Shown in pieces: positions 23,523 through 34,009 of a stretch of 64,000 bases of DNA. This DNA comes from Campylorhamphus procurvoides. Lineage: Eukaryota > Chordata > Aves > Passeriformes > Dendrocolaptidae. Position 1 is the first letter of the stretch. Each line of letters opens with the position of its first letter. The notes below the pieces were generated by a model. That model ran no database searches. It was not told the DNA's origin and saw only the letters and a list, made by a program, of their open reading frames with translations. Both the position numbers and the translations under genes were made by a program. The stretch spans positions 96,416 through 160,415 of the forward strand of contig WBMV01002663.1 of assembly GCA_013396655.1 (NCBI GenBank), in the 5' to 3' direction.

Positions 23523-24196
23523 CCAAGGAGCTGCATGGTCTGTCTGTTTTTGGAGATCAAGCAGTGACACCAATGTACTGTGGATTTTCACACACACAGA
23601 CAATAAACCAATTAGAAAAATACCATCTGTGGGATGCTTGACTGTAATTTTACAAACTATTAACAAAAATAGACAGATGAAAGATAGAAAGAAATCTTCA
23701 GCTTCTAAAATTTAAATCCCTGTTTCTGCAATACCTAAGTAGCTCTGAATCTGGGTCTTAGCTGCTCCTGTGAATGCTTTTTAAAATTCTTTTTTTATAC
23801 AAGAAGTGGCGTATGGAACCAGCACAAAGATCATCAGGGCTTTCATCCTGTCCTTGACAGAGCCAGCAGCCTCCATGCAGGTACGAGCAGGTGACACAGG
23901 GCAGGAGTGGGAGAGCCCGCCACACTGCCAGAGGGAACAGGGAGCAGTTTGGAGACTTCCAAAACTGGGACTGCACATGACCCACCCGCTTCACGGCCAC
24001 AATGGATCCCAGAAAGCCAGTTAGCCTTTCCTCTCTTTAAACTCACTCTCTCCTTTGTCTCCCACGGCATCCTGGGGCAAAAATTTCCAGAGGTGATGGA
24101 TGTGCCTTGAGGCTCCAGCCCCACCATTTCCTGAGTGCTACCAGGGTTAAAAACAGTGATTAATTACTCTGTTCTGCCCTGCCCTGCCCTCCACGC
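23523..24196. other. Unique DNA, nothing recognised
   Basis: AT-rich first half, GC-richer second half. No family match or gene signal is visible. Confidence 0.4.
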
Positions 24197-24415
24197 TGCT
24201 CTGAGACTTTCTGCACATAGGTCTCCAAAAGTGTAAAACCTCTCCACGGGTCCTTCCCCACTCAAGCCCTCTTGTGTACCTCTGATCACCCTGGCTGCCC
24301 TTCTCACAAGCTTTTCCTTTACTCCAGCATCTTTTCTGAGGCAGGGCAATAAGAAATCCATGGATTATTCTAAACATGGACATACCATAGGCTTATTATA
24401 TCCATATTAAAAAAC
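24197..24415 (-). mobile_element. Highly diverged, ancient CR1 fragment (probable)
   Basis: CTGGCTGCCCTTCTCACAAGC, CTTTACTCCAGCATCTTTTC, TGAGGCAGGGCAATAAGAA and GGACATACCATAGGCTTATT keep the order of an old CR1 3' region. The recalled counterpart has 'GTAGCCCTTCTCTG', 'ATCTTTCTTGAGGTGGGGTGACCAGAA' and 'GTACCATGGATTTATA'. Many substitutions suggest an insertion older than most copies here. A similarity search would confirm or reject this. Confidence 0.5.
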
Positions 24416-24672
24416 TTCTCTCTCGGTGGCATAAAATCTTTGCACATTCAAAACAAATTGATTCCTTGTTAGCATTAAAAAGTGATCTCAGTTTTCAAGG
24501 CACAGAGTTGCTGTAAAATTCTTGTACACACAAGCTGACATTTCCAGAGGAAGCAGGATAAAATTAGCCTCATGCTCCAGCCAAAGGGAACAAGGAAGGT
24601 TTGCTGAAGCATTTAACTGCTCGAGGAGCCAAAGTCCCACTAAGTTCAACCTGTAAGCTCTAATGATGGGAT

Positions 24673-25070
24673 ACAGAATCAGAGAATCATGGAATGGTTC
24701 GGGTGGGGAGGGACCTTAAACCTCATCCAGTGCCACCCCCTGCCATGGGCAGGGACACCTTCCACTAGCTCAGGTTGCTCCAAGCCCCGTCCAACCTGGC
24801 CTTGGACACTTCCAGGGATCCAGGGGTAGCCACAGCTTCTCTGCCCAACCTATGCCAGGGCTTCACCAGTCTCACAGCCAAGAATTCCTTCCCAGTATCT
24901 CATCTAACCCTGCCCTCTGGCAGTGGGAAGCCATTCCCTGTGTCCTCTCCCTCCATCTCTTGTCCCAAGTCCCTCTCCAGCTCTCCTGGAGCCCCTTTAG
25001 GCACTGGAAGGGGCTCTCAGGTCTCCCTGGAGCCTTCTCTTCTCCAGGTGAACAACCCCAAGTCTCTCAC
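24673..25070 (-). mobile_element. CR1 copy, type A, ~400 bp
   Basis: ACAGAATCAGAGAATCATGG, AATGGTTCGGGTGGGGAGGG, CCCCTGCCATGGGCAGGGAC, CTAACCCTGCCCTCTGGCAG, CCAGCTCTCCTGGAGCCCC, and an end near CTCCAGGTGAACAACCCC. A CTCF-like motif includes 24910-24920 (minus strand). Confidence 0.95.
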
Positions 25071-25706
25071 CCTTTCCCCACAGGAGAGGTTGTTCCTTCC
25101 CTCTACTCATCTCTGTGGCCCTACAACCTCCAAGGTCAAACCAAAGTCCCTTGGACCCCTCCAAGAGATCCAGATCATCAGCAAGTGGACTTTGTGGCTC
25201 AGCAAATGTCTCTGCATCATTTCTATAGCAAAGGTTTTCCTTTCACTTCAGCACTGTTTTTCAGTGCGGATGAGCATTTAAGGCCTAATCTTAAGGAAAA
25301 AAAAAACTTCATAAGAACAAATCTCTACAGGAAAGCTGAGAAACTGCTAAGAAACTAATTAAAGAAACAAGCACAAAACAACCACTTCAGCAGTACAAGC
25401 CTCTAAGAGGAACAAAAAATGAGGAAAAGAAAATGCAGACCCACAACATGAAAAGAAACAAAACTAATTTAATTTTTTAAAACTTTTTAAATTTTTTCCC
25501 CTGTTGCTTTGTGCTTACCCTGATTTCTCTGCACATACCAGCCCCAGGCCACAGCTCAGCCACAGCCCCCTCACACACACGGGCAGTTCTCTGCAAAGCT
25601 GGATTTGAAGCAGGTTTGGACCTCCAGGTCCTTCAGCAGGGTCAAGAACAGTGTCCAAGGCAATGCATGTGCCTTCATGGAGGATCTTCCTCCTCTTAGC
25701 ATGAAG

Positions 25707-25800
25707 CCATGGAATCATTCAGGTTGGGAAAGCCTTCTAAGGCCAATGCAGTCCAACCATCCACCAGCACTGTACCAAGCCATGTCCCCAGTGCCCTCCT
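25707..25800 (-). mobile_element. CR1 3' fragment, type B
   Basis: CCATGGAATCATTCAGGTTGG, GAAAGCCTTCTAAGGCCAATG, GTCCAACCATCCACCAGCAC, CCAAGCCATGTCCCCAG. It extends about 95 bases and is then lost. Confidence 0.85.
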
Positions 25801-26390
25801 GCAGGGCAGGGGATGGAGCCCCCAGCCTGGCCCTGACCTCCAGTGTGTGCCACGGGCTGAGCAGAGGGGTTTGGTCCTGCAGGACCCAACAAACTTGTCC
25901 CTCTGGCAGCATCTCTGCCACAGGCTGGACAGCCCTAGGAGTCAACTGTTCTCTGACAACACAGACACAATAAGGCCACCTGGATTTAATTCTGTTTCAA
26001 GCTCACAGCCGGTCAGGAGGGAAATGCAAAATCTGGCAGCTGAACCTGGTGGTGACACCAGACCTGCCATCCCCTTGGGCACAGCAGCCAGCTCCTGTTC
26101 CCCAAACAACATGGATTTTAGCTCCAGCTCCTGACACCAACCCATATCTCACCATGTCCCACCCATCTGAAGAGTTCTTTCCACTCAGGTGTCAGTGCTG
26201 TGACCCCCTCCAACAATCACAGGCAGGATACAAGTTGGGGTTGGGGTTGGTGTGGCCATGCTGGGCCTGGGACCACAGCTCTGTGCAAGATGTTCTGCAG
26301 GAAGATGACCCCTCTCACTTTCTGAGAAGAAATCCCACCTCACATAGACCCTACCTCCTGCTGGTTGGACCTGCCCTTGTAGTTGTAAGT

Positions 26391-26665
26391 CACAGATTCT
26401 GAGAGAGACTTCCAAGATCACTGAGTCCACCCTGTGCCTGATCCCCACCTTGTCACCCAGCACAGAGCACTCCAGGGATGGGGACTCCACCACCTCCCTG
26501 GGTAGCCCCTTCTGATGCCTGACAGCCATTTCCATGAAGAAATTCTTCTTGATGTACAACCTGAACCTTCCCTGGCACAGTTTGAGACTGTTTCCTCTCT
26601 TCCTGTTGCTTTTAGCCTGGGAGAAGAAGGTGATCCCCACTTTGCTGCAATCTCTTGCCAGGGAG
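26391..26665 (-). mobile_element. CR1 copy, type B, diverged
   Basis: CACAGATTCTGAGAGAGACTTC then CAAGATCACTGAGTCC, CCAGGGATGGGGACTCCACC, CATGAAGAAATTCTTCTTGA, CACAGTTTGAGACTGTTTCC and TTGCCAGGGAGTTGTAG follow the type B order with many changes. Confidence 0.85.
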
Positions 26666-28052
26666 TTGTAGGATATTCCTCAGGTCTGCTCTTGCACAGA
26701 CCCAGAGCACCTTTTGCCTCCTCCAACCCACACTGTCCCTGTTTCTGGGGCTACTGGGATCTCCTAACTTTAGGCAGAGGAACTTACAGACCCACACCAG
26801 TAGCACAACCCACCATGCTGTGCCCTCCTGGACCAGGAGCAGCACAAGCACAGCACACATTGGTGAACAACGTGTTGAGGTCTGACAGCACTTTTCACCA
26901 ACATCATCTGCACAAAGGGTGTCCCAGGTCTCCCCAAATGCCACCGCAAGCAGCAGTGGGGGATGCCAGGACAGGTCCCTCAGGATACAGCTGCATCTCC
27001 GGTCTCTGCCAAGAACAGGCTGTGTGGGGTCAGGAGTGTTTCCAGGCACTTCACAGCTGAGCCTCACACTCCACAATTGCAGTGAGATGGGAAAGGTCAA
27101 GCATTAAGAGTCCTTGATGCAATTCTTTGCAAAACGACTCTGGAACCTAAAAACACTCAGCCTGTTATTTAAAGAGGGGACTTTCCCAGGAGACAAGCAG
27201 AGAATAAGGCAGGATGGAGTTATCATCCTTCCTACATTGTCTAGGAAAGCTCTGCTGACTTGGCTTCTCCTGAAACCCAAGGAAATACCTGAAATGGGTG
27301 TTGCAGAACCTGTGGAGGAGATTCCTGCAGAAATCACAGCCAAGCATGGAAAAGGAGAGCATTGGAGGTTTGTGCAGACCCAACTGTAACTCCCTGTATC
27401 AGATGGGGCAGCAACAAGGCCCTGGTTAAGGGAGGTACAGATCTGAGCTCCCTGCCCTGAGGATAGTTCTCCTTGCTGATGGGAACAGGTCATCCATGTA
27501 GGGCAAGAGACAACAGGGCAAGTGAAGCTCAGAGTCACCATATCCCTTCAGAAGGAGAGAGACACTAAGGAGCTCAGCACAAGACAGCAGGACCAGACTC
27601 CTGTGGCTGGACCATGGATCAGTGGGTGCTGTCCTTCCTGGGATGGAGGTTTTGTGGGACTTAAACTATCCTGCCCAACTTAGCAGGGTTTTGTCTCCAT
27701 TCAGACTCCTGTAAAGCCATCACCTCTGTACCTTCGTGCCTCTGCTTCAGCTCTGCAGACAGGGAACCCCTGCCCAGCCTAGATAGACACCATCCAGGAT
27801 GGTGGCAGAGAGAAAGAGACAGGCCAAGGATACTGGGATCCAGGGTTCACAAGGGCCCTGGCCATCCTGGAAACCCAAAAGAAAGGCCTCCAATGTCTGA
27901 CATTTGCCCAGGCAGTGTTTGTAACCTCAGGATAGGGTTGTGGGCCAAAGAAGAGGGGCTGACGTCTGTTAAAAGAGGCTCCTGGTTCATCCCCAGCCCT
28001 TCTGATACATTCAACCCCTGCCCCAAAGTGCTGTGAAAATATTTTTCATTTT
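26666..28052. other. Unique DNA, nothing recognised
   Basis: Open frames of up to about 180 codons span the CR1 edge and unique DNA on both strands and have no known domain. No RNA gene or promoter-like structure was seen. Confidence 0.4.
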
Positions 28053-28194
28053 CACAGAATCACAGAATGGGTTGGGTTGGAAGGGTCCTTAAAACCCATC
28101 TTGTTCCAGTCCCTGCCATGGGCAAGGACACCTTCCACTAGCCCAGGTTGCTCCAAGCCTTGTCCAACCTGGCCTTGGACACTTCCAGGGATAG
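28053..28194 (-). mobile_element. CR1 3' end, type A
   Basis: CACAGAATCACAGAATGGGTT, GGGTTGGAAGGGTCCTTAAAA, CCCTGCCATGGGCAAGGACAC, and TGGACACTTCCAGGGATAGGG. The copy stops there, giving about 140 bp. Confidence 0.93.
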
Positions 28195-30105
28195 GGAATG
28201 TTTTTTTCAGGGAAAGGATGTATTTTTACAAAACTCAGGATGCTCAAGAACTGGATGGATTTTCACTGGAGAGATTTGCAGGGCAGGGAAAGAACCAGGA
28301 GCAACTCTGTGCCCATTTACAACTGCCTTTGTTACACACCATGTGTACCTGCTGTGCACACACCCCCCTGCAGCTCCTACTACATACCTGCAATTCAGGC
28401 ACCATTGTTTTTTCCCCCAAAACTTCAAACTGGTAACTAAAACTGTCACTGTCCTAAAGGCAGCTCTGCTGAAGGGCTCTCTTGGTTTAACTCCACATCC
28501 CAGCACAACTATGTCCAGGAAGTTCCTGAGAATTTCTCGTGGACCTACCACAGCTCCCAGTGATGGAACAAAACAGGGGGACCTGATAACCCTGAGATCT
28601 AACCCTGGCTGAAATCCACATGGCAGAGAAAAGGTTTCTGAAGGTTCTGAGCAGTGATATCCAGCTTGGGAGGAAGCAGCAGGTGGCTGAGTGTGCCCAG
28701 GGCAATCCCTCATCCCTGCAACCTCAAGGCAGCGTCCAGGTCACTTCTGGTCCAAGTCTTGATGCTGCTTTCCCTTGCCATTAGTGCATTATCCTTGCTC
28801 ACCTGGCCTATCTGTGCTCTTCCACCAGAAGAAATGAACTGTGATTCTGGGATCCTGGAAGCAGATACATCCAAGAAGGGCTCTCAGGGATGCACAGTGC
28901 CAGCAGGCAGGGTCACCATCCAAACAGCTTGGGCCGTAGATCCCTGATTTGGTATCCAGTTGTACTGGGTGGGGCTAACCCCCTGGAATGTCTTCTCTCT
29001 CCAGCTGAGCCTGAATTTCTGACTTCTCCAGGAGAATGACATTTCCCTTCCTCTGCCCAGGAAGCCTCAGAATGCTGCTCCCTCCAGGCCAGGATCCAGC
29101 TTGTGTGTGAGAGACACAGCAAGGTCATGGCTTTTGAGTCTCAGAGAGGTTGGGAATCAGTCCTTGGTGACAGAGGAGAGGAGGGAAAGGAGGGGAGGGA
29201 AAGGAGAGGAGGGGAGGGAAAGGAGGGGAGGGGAGGCGAGGCCAGGCGAGACAAAGCCAGCCAGCTTCACACGGAGGGGAATAAAGTAAAACAAAACCTC
29301 ATTGTCCATGTCTAAACACACCAGTTCCAACTCTTCCATTGCTCCACACATCCATGAGTCTGACAGACCATATCCACAAATAGAACTGCTCATCAAAACT
29401 GCAGTGTCCAACCAGTGTCATAGTCCAAGTCAGTGTTGGGACTGAACACCAAAACTAATCACTTCTGGGCCACACGTGATCACACATGGGTGGCCTTCTG
29501 CAAGTCCACGAGGGAATTGGCCCATACTGCAGCAAAAGGAAGGTAGGATTATAGGATTGCTCCAGTGCATAACTATCCCAAGGGAGTTCAGAGAAAGGCA
29601 CGGACCTGAAGAGTGAGACCAGTTGTAAAGAAAAGGCTAAAATGATGTTGACAGTAGGGACAAATGGGAGTGAGGTTGAAAACACATGATCTGCCTCTCC
29701 TCTTAAGAGAAGCTAAAAGGTGACCTGATAACAGCACTTTAGCACTTTCAGGGAAGGAAACTACTGGACACTCAAAGGCTCTTTAATCCAGGGAAGGACG
29801 GCAAAGCCAGATCCAGTGGCTTAAGGATACAGCCAGAGAATTCAATTCAGGATGAGTCACAATGATTAACCACCACCACAAAGGGTGGAGGGAAACAGTA
29901 GCTGCTCCATTAACTGTCCAAAATACAAGCTGCATTCCAGCACCCAGTCCTGGAGATGCCTGCAGCACCCCATCCATGTCCCTGCTCCTGAGCCTTGCCA
30001 GTAGGAAAGTGGCAATCTTAGAGAGCATTTGCTAATGCACAGCCTTGACACAGAGGCAGGGAAGGCTCTCCTCCTGCCTTTCCAAGTTTTTCTCATTCAC
30101 CGTGG
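28195..30105. other. Unique DNA with a purine tract
   Basis: No gene was recognised. A GGAGGGAAA purine tract at 29171-29250 is listed separately. The open frames on both strands across the tract are composition artefacts. Confidence 0.4.
29171..29250 (+). repeat. (GGAGGGAAA)-like polypurine tract
   Basis: About 80 bases of nearly pure G/A with units AGGAGGGAAAGG and GGAGGGG, decaying at the right end into GGCGAGGCCAGGCGAG. Same kind of tract as at 766-882 but a different unit. Confidence 0.9.
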
Positions 30106-30372
30106 CACAGAATCACAGGATGGTTTGGGTTAGAAGGGACTTTAAAGCCCAGCTCATTCCATTCCTCTGCCATGGGCAGGGACACCTTCCACTAGCCCAG
30201 ATTGCTCCAAGCCCCATCGCCCCTAGCCTTGGACACTTCCAGGGATGGGGCAGCCACAGCTTCTCTGCCCAACCTGTGCCAGGGCTTCATCACCCTCACA
30301 GGGAATGATTTCTTCCCAATACCCCTTCTAACCTGCCCTCTAGCACTGGGAAGACCCTTGTCCTGGCACTCC
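30106..30372 (-). mobile_element. CR1 copy, type A
   Basis: CACAGAATCACAGGATGGTTT, GGGTTAGAAGGGACTTTAAAG, CTGCCATGGGCAGGGACACC, TTGGACACTTCCAGGGATGG and CTAACCTGCCCTCTAGCACTG. It is 5' truncated. Confidence 0.94.
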
Positions 30373-30704
30373 ATGTCTGGGGCACTCCACTGCTGGTCCA
30401 GTGCACTCTCTCTCTTTCAGCAAAGGCCCCCAGGACTGATGTGAGGGACACGGCAGCCAGGCCCTGCAAGCCCAGGGTGTAATAACACATGCAGTTCTTT
30501 CATTAGAGGTCCCAGATCCGGGTCCTAAAGATGATGCTACAGCCCTGTTTGTATCACAGACAGTGCCTGACACCACCAAAACTGGCTCTTTCAAGGTGAG
30601 ACTTCAACGTTCATGGTCCCCTCCACTCCTGAAAGCTGATGATAACACATATGCTCACACAGGGACAGGCAGCAAACCCAGCACTGCCAGTAGCACACAG
30701 CTGA

Positions 30705-30868
30705 GTGCCAGGACAAGGGGGAATGTCTGCCCAGTGCCAGAGGGCAGGGCTGGATGGGGCTTGGAGCAACCTGGGCTGGTGGAAGGTGTCCCTGCCCATG
30801 GAGGGGGGTGGAAAAAGATGCTCTCTAAGGTCTCATCCAAGCCAAACCATTCCATCATTGTGTGATTC
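30705..30868 (+). mobile_element. CR1 copy, type A, internally deleted
   Basis: GACAAGGGGGAATGTCTGCCC, CCAGTGCCAGAGGGCAGGGC is joined directly to GGATGGGGCTTGGAGCAACC, skipping about 110 bases present in full copies. The tail is TTCCATCATTGTGTGATTCT. A CTCF-like core lies at 30737-30747. Confidence 0.9.
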
Positions 30869-31199
30869 TCCCTAAGGCTTGCTCACACTTGCTGCCCTGT
30901 CCCCTCCCAGTTTTTCAGGATTTTGCTGTAATTCCAAAACTCCGTGCAACCAGTGAGACACAGCCCCCGATGCCCAGAGCATCCCCCCGCCCGGGAGGGA
31001 AGGAAGGGTTTGCAGCACATTCCCCACATGGCAAGTGAATCCTGCCATCAACCTCCTGAGCACAGCCAGCAGCGAGCACCAGATTTCATCCGCAGCTTTG
31101 CCCCGGGCCAGCTTTGCCCCAGGCCATTTGCTGATGAGCCGAGCATTATCGCATTGTGCCGGATTTTCCAGCCTCTCTCTCCCCGGGTTCTCATCACAC

Positions 31200-31445
31200 G
31201 CTGCGCTGCTGTTCGCAACACCTCCCAGTTTCGCACCATCTGTGCCTGCCGCTGCCAGGCTGCCCGTGCTGCCTCCAGCTCGCTAATGAAGCTGTGCAAG
31301 GGGAGGGGAGCCCGCATCGCCCCCCGCACCCCCGGCCAGCTCCGCTCCCTGGGGCAGCCCTTACAACCCGGCCTGGGAAAACCTGGCCTGAGACAGAGAG
31401 CTCATGCGAGACTGAACCAAACGCTTTCGGAAGTCTCTGCCTTGC
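31200..31445 (-). mobile_element. CpG-rich, decayed CR1 RT segment (probable)
   Basis: The plus strand reads CACCTCCCAGTTTCGCACCAT, then CTCGCTAATGAAGCTGTGCAA, and about 100 bases later GAGCTCATGCGAGACTG with CAAACGCTTTCGGAAGTC. These keep the order of the CR1 RT region, whose minus-strand sense encodes the INDL…ADD and DF.KAFD motifs. In one minus frame the last part gives DFRKRLVQSRM, resembling DFCKAFDTVPH. Unusually, it is rich in CpG (see findings). Moderate certainty only. Confidence 0.45.
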
Positions 31446-32182
31446 AGAGTCTCTTCATTCTATGATTCCAGTCTCAAGGGCAGAGCCAGGGGAGGTGTTT
31501 TTCACAGGGCATTTAGATACTGCAGCACTGGAGGGGACACACCGAGCCATCACTTCGATTTTGACAGAGCTCCCCAACCAAGCATCTCAACACAATTTGC
31601 TTCATTTTCCTTGTCTCCTGAGCATCAGTTCCAAAATGGATCCTGGAGCTGCATTTTTATTGGTGCAAAGAGCATTACTCTGCTTGGGAAACACAGAAAG
31701 CAAGATGCTCCTGTGTTTGCAAAGCAGATGAGATTATATTTCCATGGGAAAATTTAAGAGTTATTTTTGTTCTTCCTTGGGAAATCTGGAAATCTGGGGT
31801 GGGGAGAAGAGGGGCTAACATTGGAATCTCCCCCAGAATACAAATGCTGGGTTTTTAGCATCTCTCCTGAATAGTAATCCGGTTTTCTTAGAAGGATTAA
31901 TTCCTGATAATCCTAGGGTAGAGTTTGCCCTGGGATCAGCTCTTTCCTCAGCCCTTGTTCCTGAGTCTAGCAGTGCCAGAGCAGCACTGCCATGAGGTGT
32001 CCCTGCAGCAGGACTGGGTCCCAGGGTGCTGAGAGCTCTTCTCCAGTTATCCCTTGTCCAGTGGAGCTGGTGCACAGGCAAGGGGCCCATACCTGCTGGG
32101 AGGTGCACACTCAGCACCTGCACCGGTGTGTTGAAGTCCAGTGGCTTTGTGCCCAGTAGCACTAAGCTGCAGACACCCTCTG
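31446..32182. other. Unique DNA, nothing recognised
   Basis: Mixed composition. No repeat or gene was recognised. Confidence 0.4.
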
Positions 32183-32283
32183 AAGTGACAGAACAAGGGG
32201 GAATGACTTCCCACTGTTAAAGGGAAAGGTCAAATGGGATACTGGGAAGAAATTGTTGCCCAGAGAAGCTGTGGTGGTCCCAC
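32183..32283 (+). mobile_element. CR1 remnant, type A, internally deleted
   Basis: GAAGTGACAGAACAAGGGGG, AATGACTTCCCACTG, ATGGGATACTGGGAAGAAATT is joined to GCCCAGAGAAGCTGTGG. The 3' tail is lost. Confidence 0.8.
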
Positions 32284-33334
32284 CGAGCCTCACTAAGATG
32301 CAGCTTCCTTCTTCCACAGAACTCCTGTAGACAGAGGCTCCAATTACCGATCTGGACCTACTGACCACCTGCAAAGGAGGGAGTGTCCAGTGGAGCCAAG
32401 GGACTAGGAGTCCTCTTTGTATCACCAGGCCAGGTCCCTGTTTCAAGGACACAGGTCTCCCCTCTGCCCCAGGGAACCATTTAGGGAGTCTGGGTCTCAG
32501 CCTCAGCCCCAGAGGGGGCCAGAGGAGCTCAAAGCCCCACTGGAGGGAACTGCCCTCTGAGACCTCATGCCATCACCAATGTTTGCCATGGAGCCATTCC
32601 ATGCTTGGAACAAGCTATGACCCAGCTGCCCAGGACAGCCAAGTTCTGCCCCCATTTCCTGTTTCAGCAGGGTGAATGTTGGCATCCAGGTACTCACTGT
32701 TGCCCTGGGCCATCCTGGTTGCCCAGCTTTTTCCTGCCCAGCTTTGGGGAAATGCCTCCATCAGAAAAAGAGCATTGTTTTCACCTGAAGTCACCAAAGT
32801 GACAAGGCAGGGAGAAAACACAGCAGAGGCTAAAGAATCCATCCTGATTTCTTGCTGGGTGTACAGGGAAAGGGAGATCCCTCATTTCTTCATGGCCAGG
32901 TGAACATGGGCTCTGCAGCATTATGGATATGAAGGTGGTCCAGGACTGGCCATGGTCAGCTTGAATTCCCAGCGTGGAAGAGTTCCAAGACATGACCAGA
33001 GAGGATCTCTCTGTCTGGAGAGGGATGGTGAATTAACAGCTCAGCAGAATGCAGCAGGCATCCAACTGACTAGAGCACATCTTCTGTTAGTCAAAATAAA
33101 ATGTAGATGCTTAATAATTAATCAGCTCATATGCAAAATAGGTATCATAGCAGAATGGGGGAAGGGGAGAATGCATTGTTTCTTAAGAATAAATATTTAA
33201 CATGATACAGAACTGCATGAATTTTTAAAGAAGAGTTTTGGTAACTGCTGAAGCTTTGCTAAAGAAGCAGAACATTTTCAAGCAGCAATGCTACCTTCTG
33301 GAGTGGACACAACCATTTCCACACAGGGACTGCA

Positions 33335-33368
33335 GAGGAGGAGGAGGAGGAGGAGGAGGAGGAGGAAG
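33335..33368 (+). repeat. (GAG)n trinucleotide repeat
   Basis: About ten near-perfect GAG/AGG units followed by an imperfect AAGGA. Low-complexity purine run, probably length-variable. Confidence 0.93.
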
Positions 33369-33895
33369 GATTTGAGAGCTGGGCCCCAGGAATAGTTTTC
33401 CAACCTTGATCCTCCTACATTCATGGCAAAGCAGCTCCAGAAATGCAGCTCCAGGTGGTGGAAGCAGCTGGATGGCAGAGCGCTCAGCCTGCCCTGCTGG
33501 GCCCATGAAATCCAACCAATTCCTGCTGATTTCAGGACTTGCAGGATTTCAGTGAGAAGCTCAGGGAGCTAAGATGCTCCAGCCGTTTATGCTTTTTGGG
33601 ACGCGAGGAAACCTCATGCTCTCTCTCCTGCATGGGACTGATGGTGGAGGATGCAGCACCCAGTGCCTTGGGACCTGCTTATACTCCCCACTCCTTCCCT
33701 GTCCCTGCTACTTCCAGTGCCTCAGCACCCACCAGGCCCTGCCTGCAGCCTCAGGAATGAGGCAGAAAGGGAGTTATCCTGCAGGGAATACAGTCTGCTC
33801 CAGCACAGCCCAGTCCACACAGCAATCCAGCCCCAGCACTGCCAGGCACCGAACCCAGTGGAGTCTTTCTGGGCCCTGTGCTGCTCTGGGCTCTT

Positions 33896-34009
33896 CCAGC
33901 AGCTCCCAGTGGGATTCTGCTGCTGCAGGAAGCAGCTGCTGGGATCCCATCTCCATCCAGCAGCTCCCAGTGGGATTCTGCTGCTGCAGGAAGCAGCTGC
34001 TGGGATCCC
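33896..34009 (+). repeat. Perfect 53-bp tandem duplication
   Basis: 33896-33948 and 33957-34009 are identical over 53 bases and start 61 bases apart. Each unit begins CCAGCAGCTCCCAGTGGG and ends GCAGCTGCTGGGATCCC, so the unit has internal inverted symmetry (CAGCAGCT and AGCTGCTG). Perfect identity suggests a recent or still-variable duplication. Confidence 0.93.

Noticed and set aside
24171..24192. CCCTG-type short tandem repeat
   Set aside because: Three imperfect pentamers, below what I would call a repeat feature.
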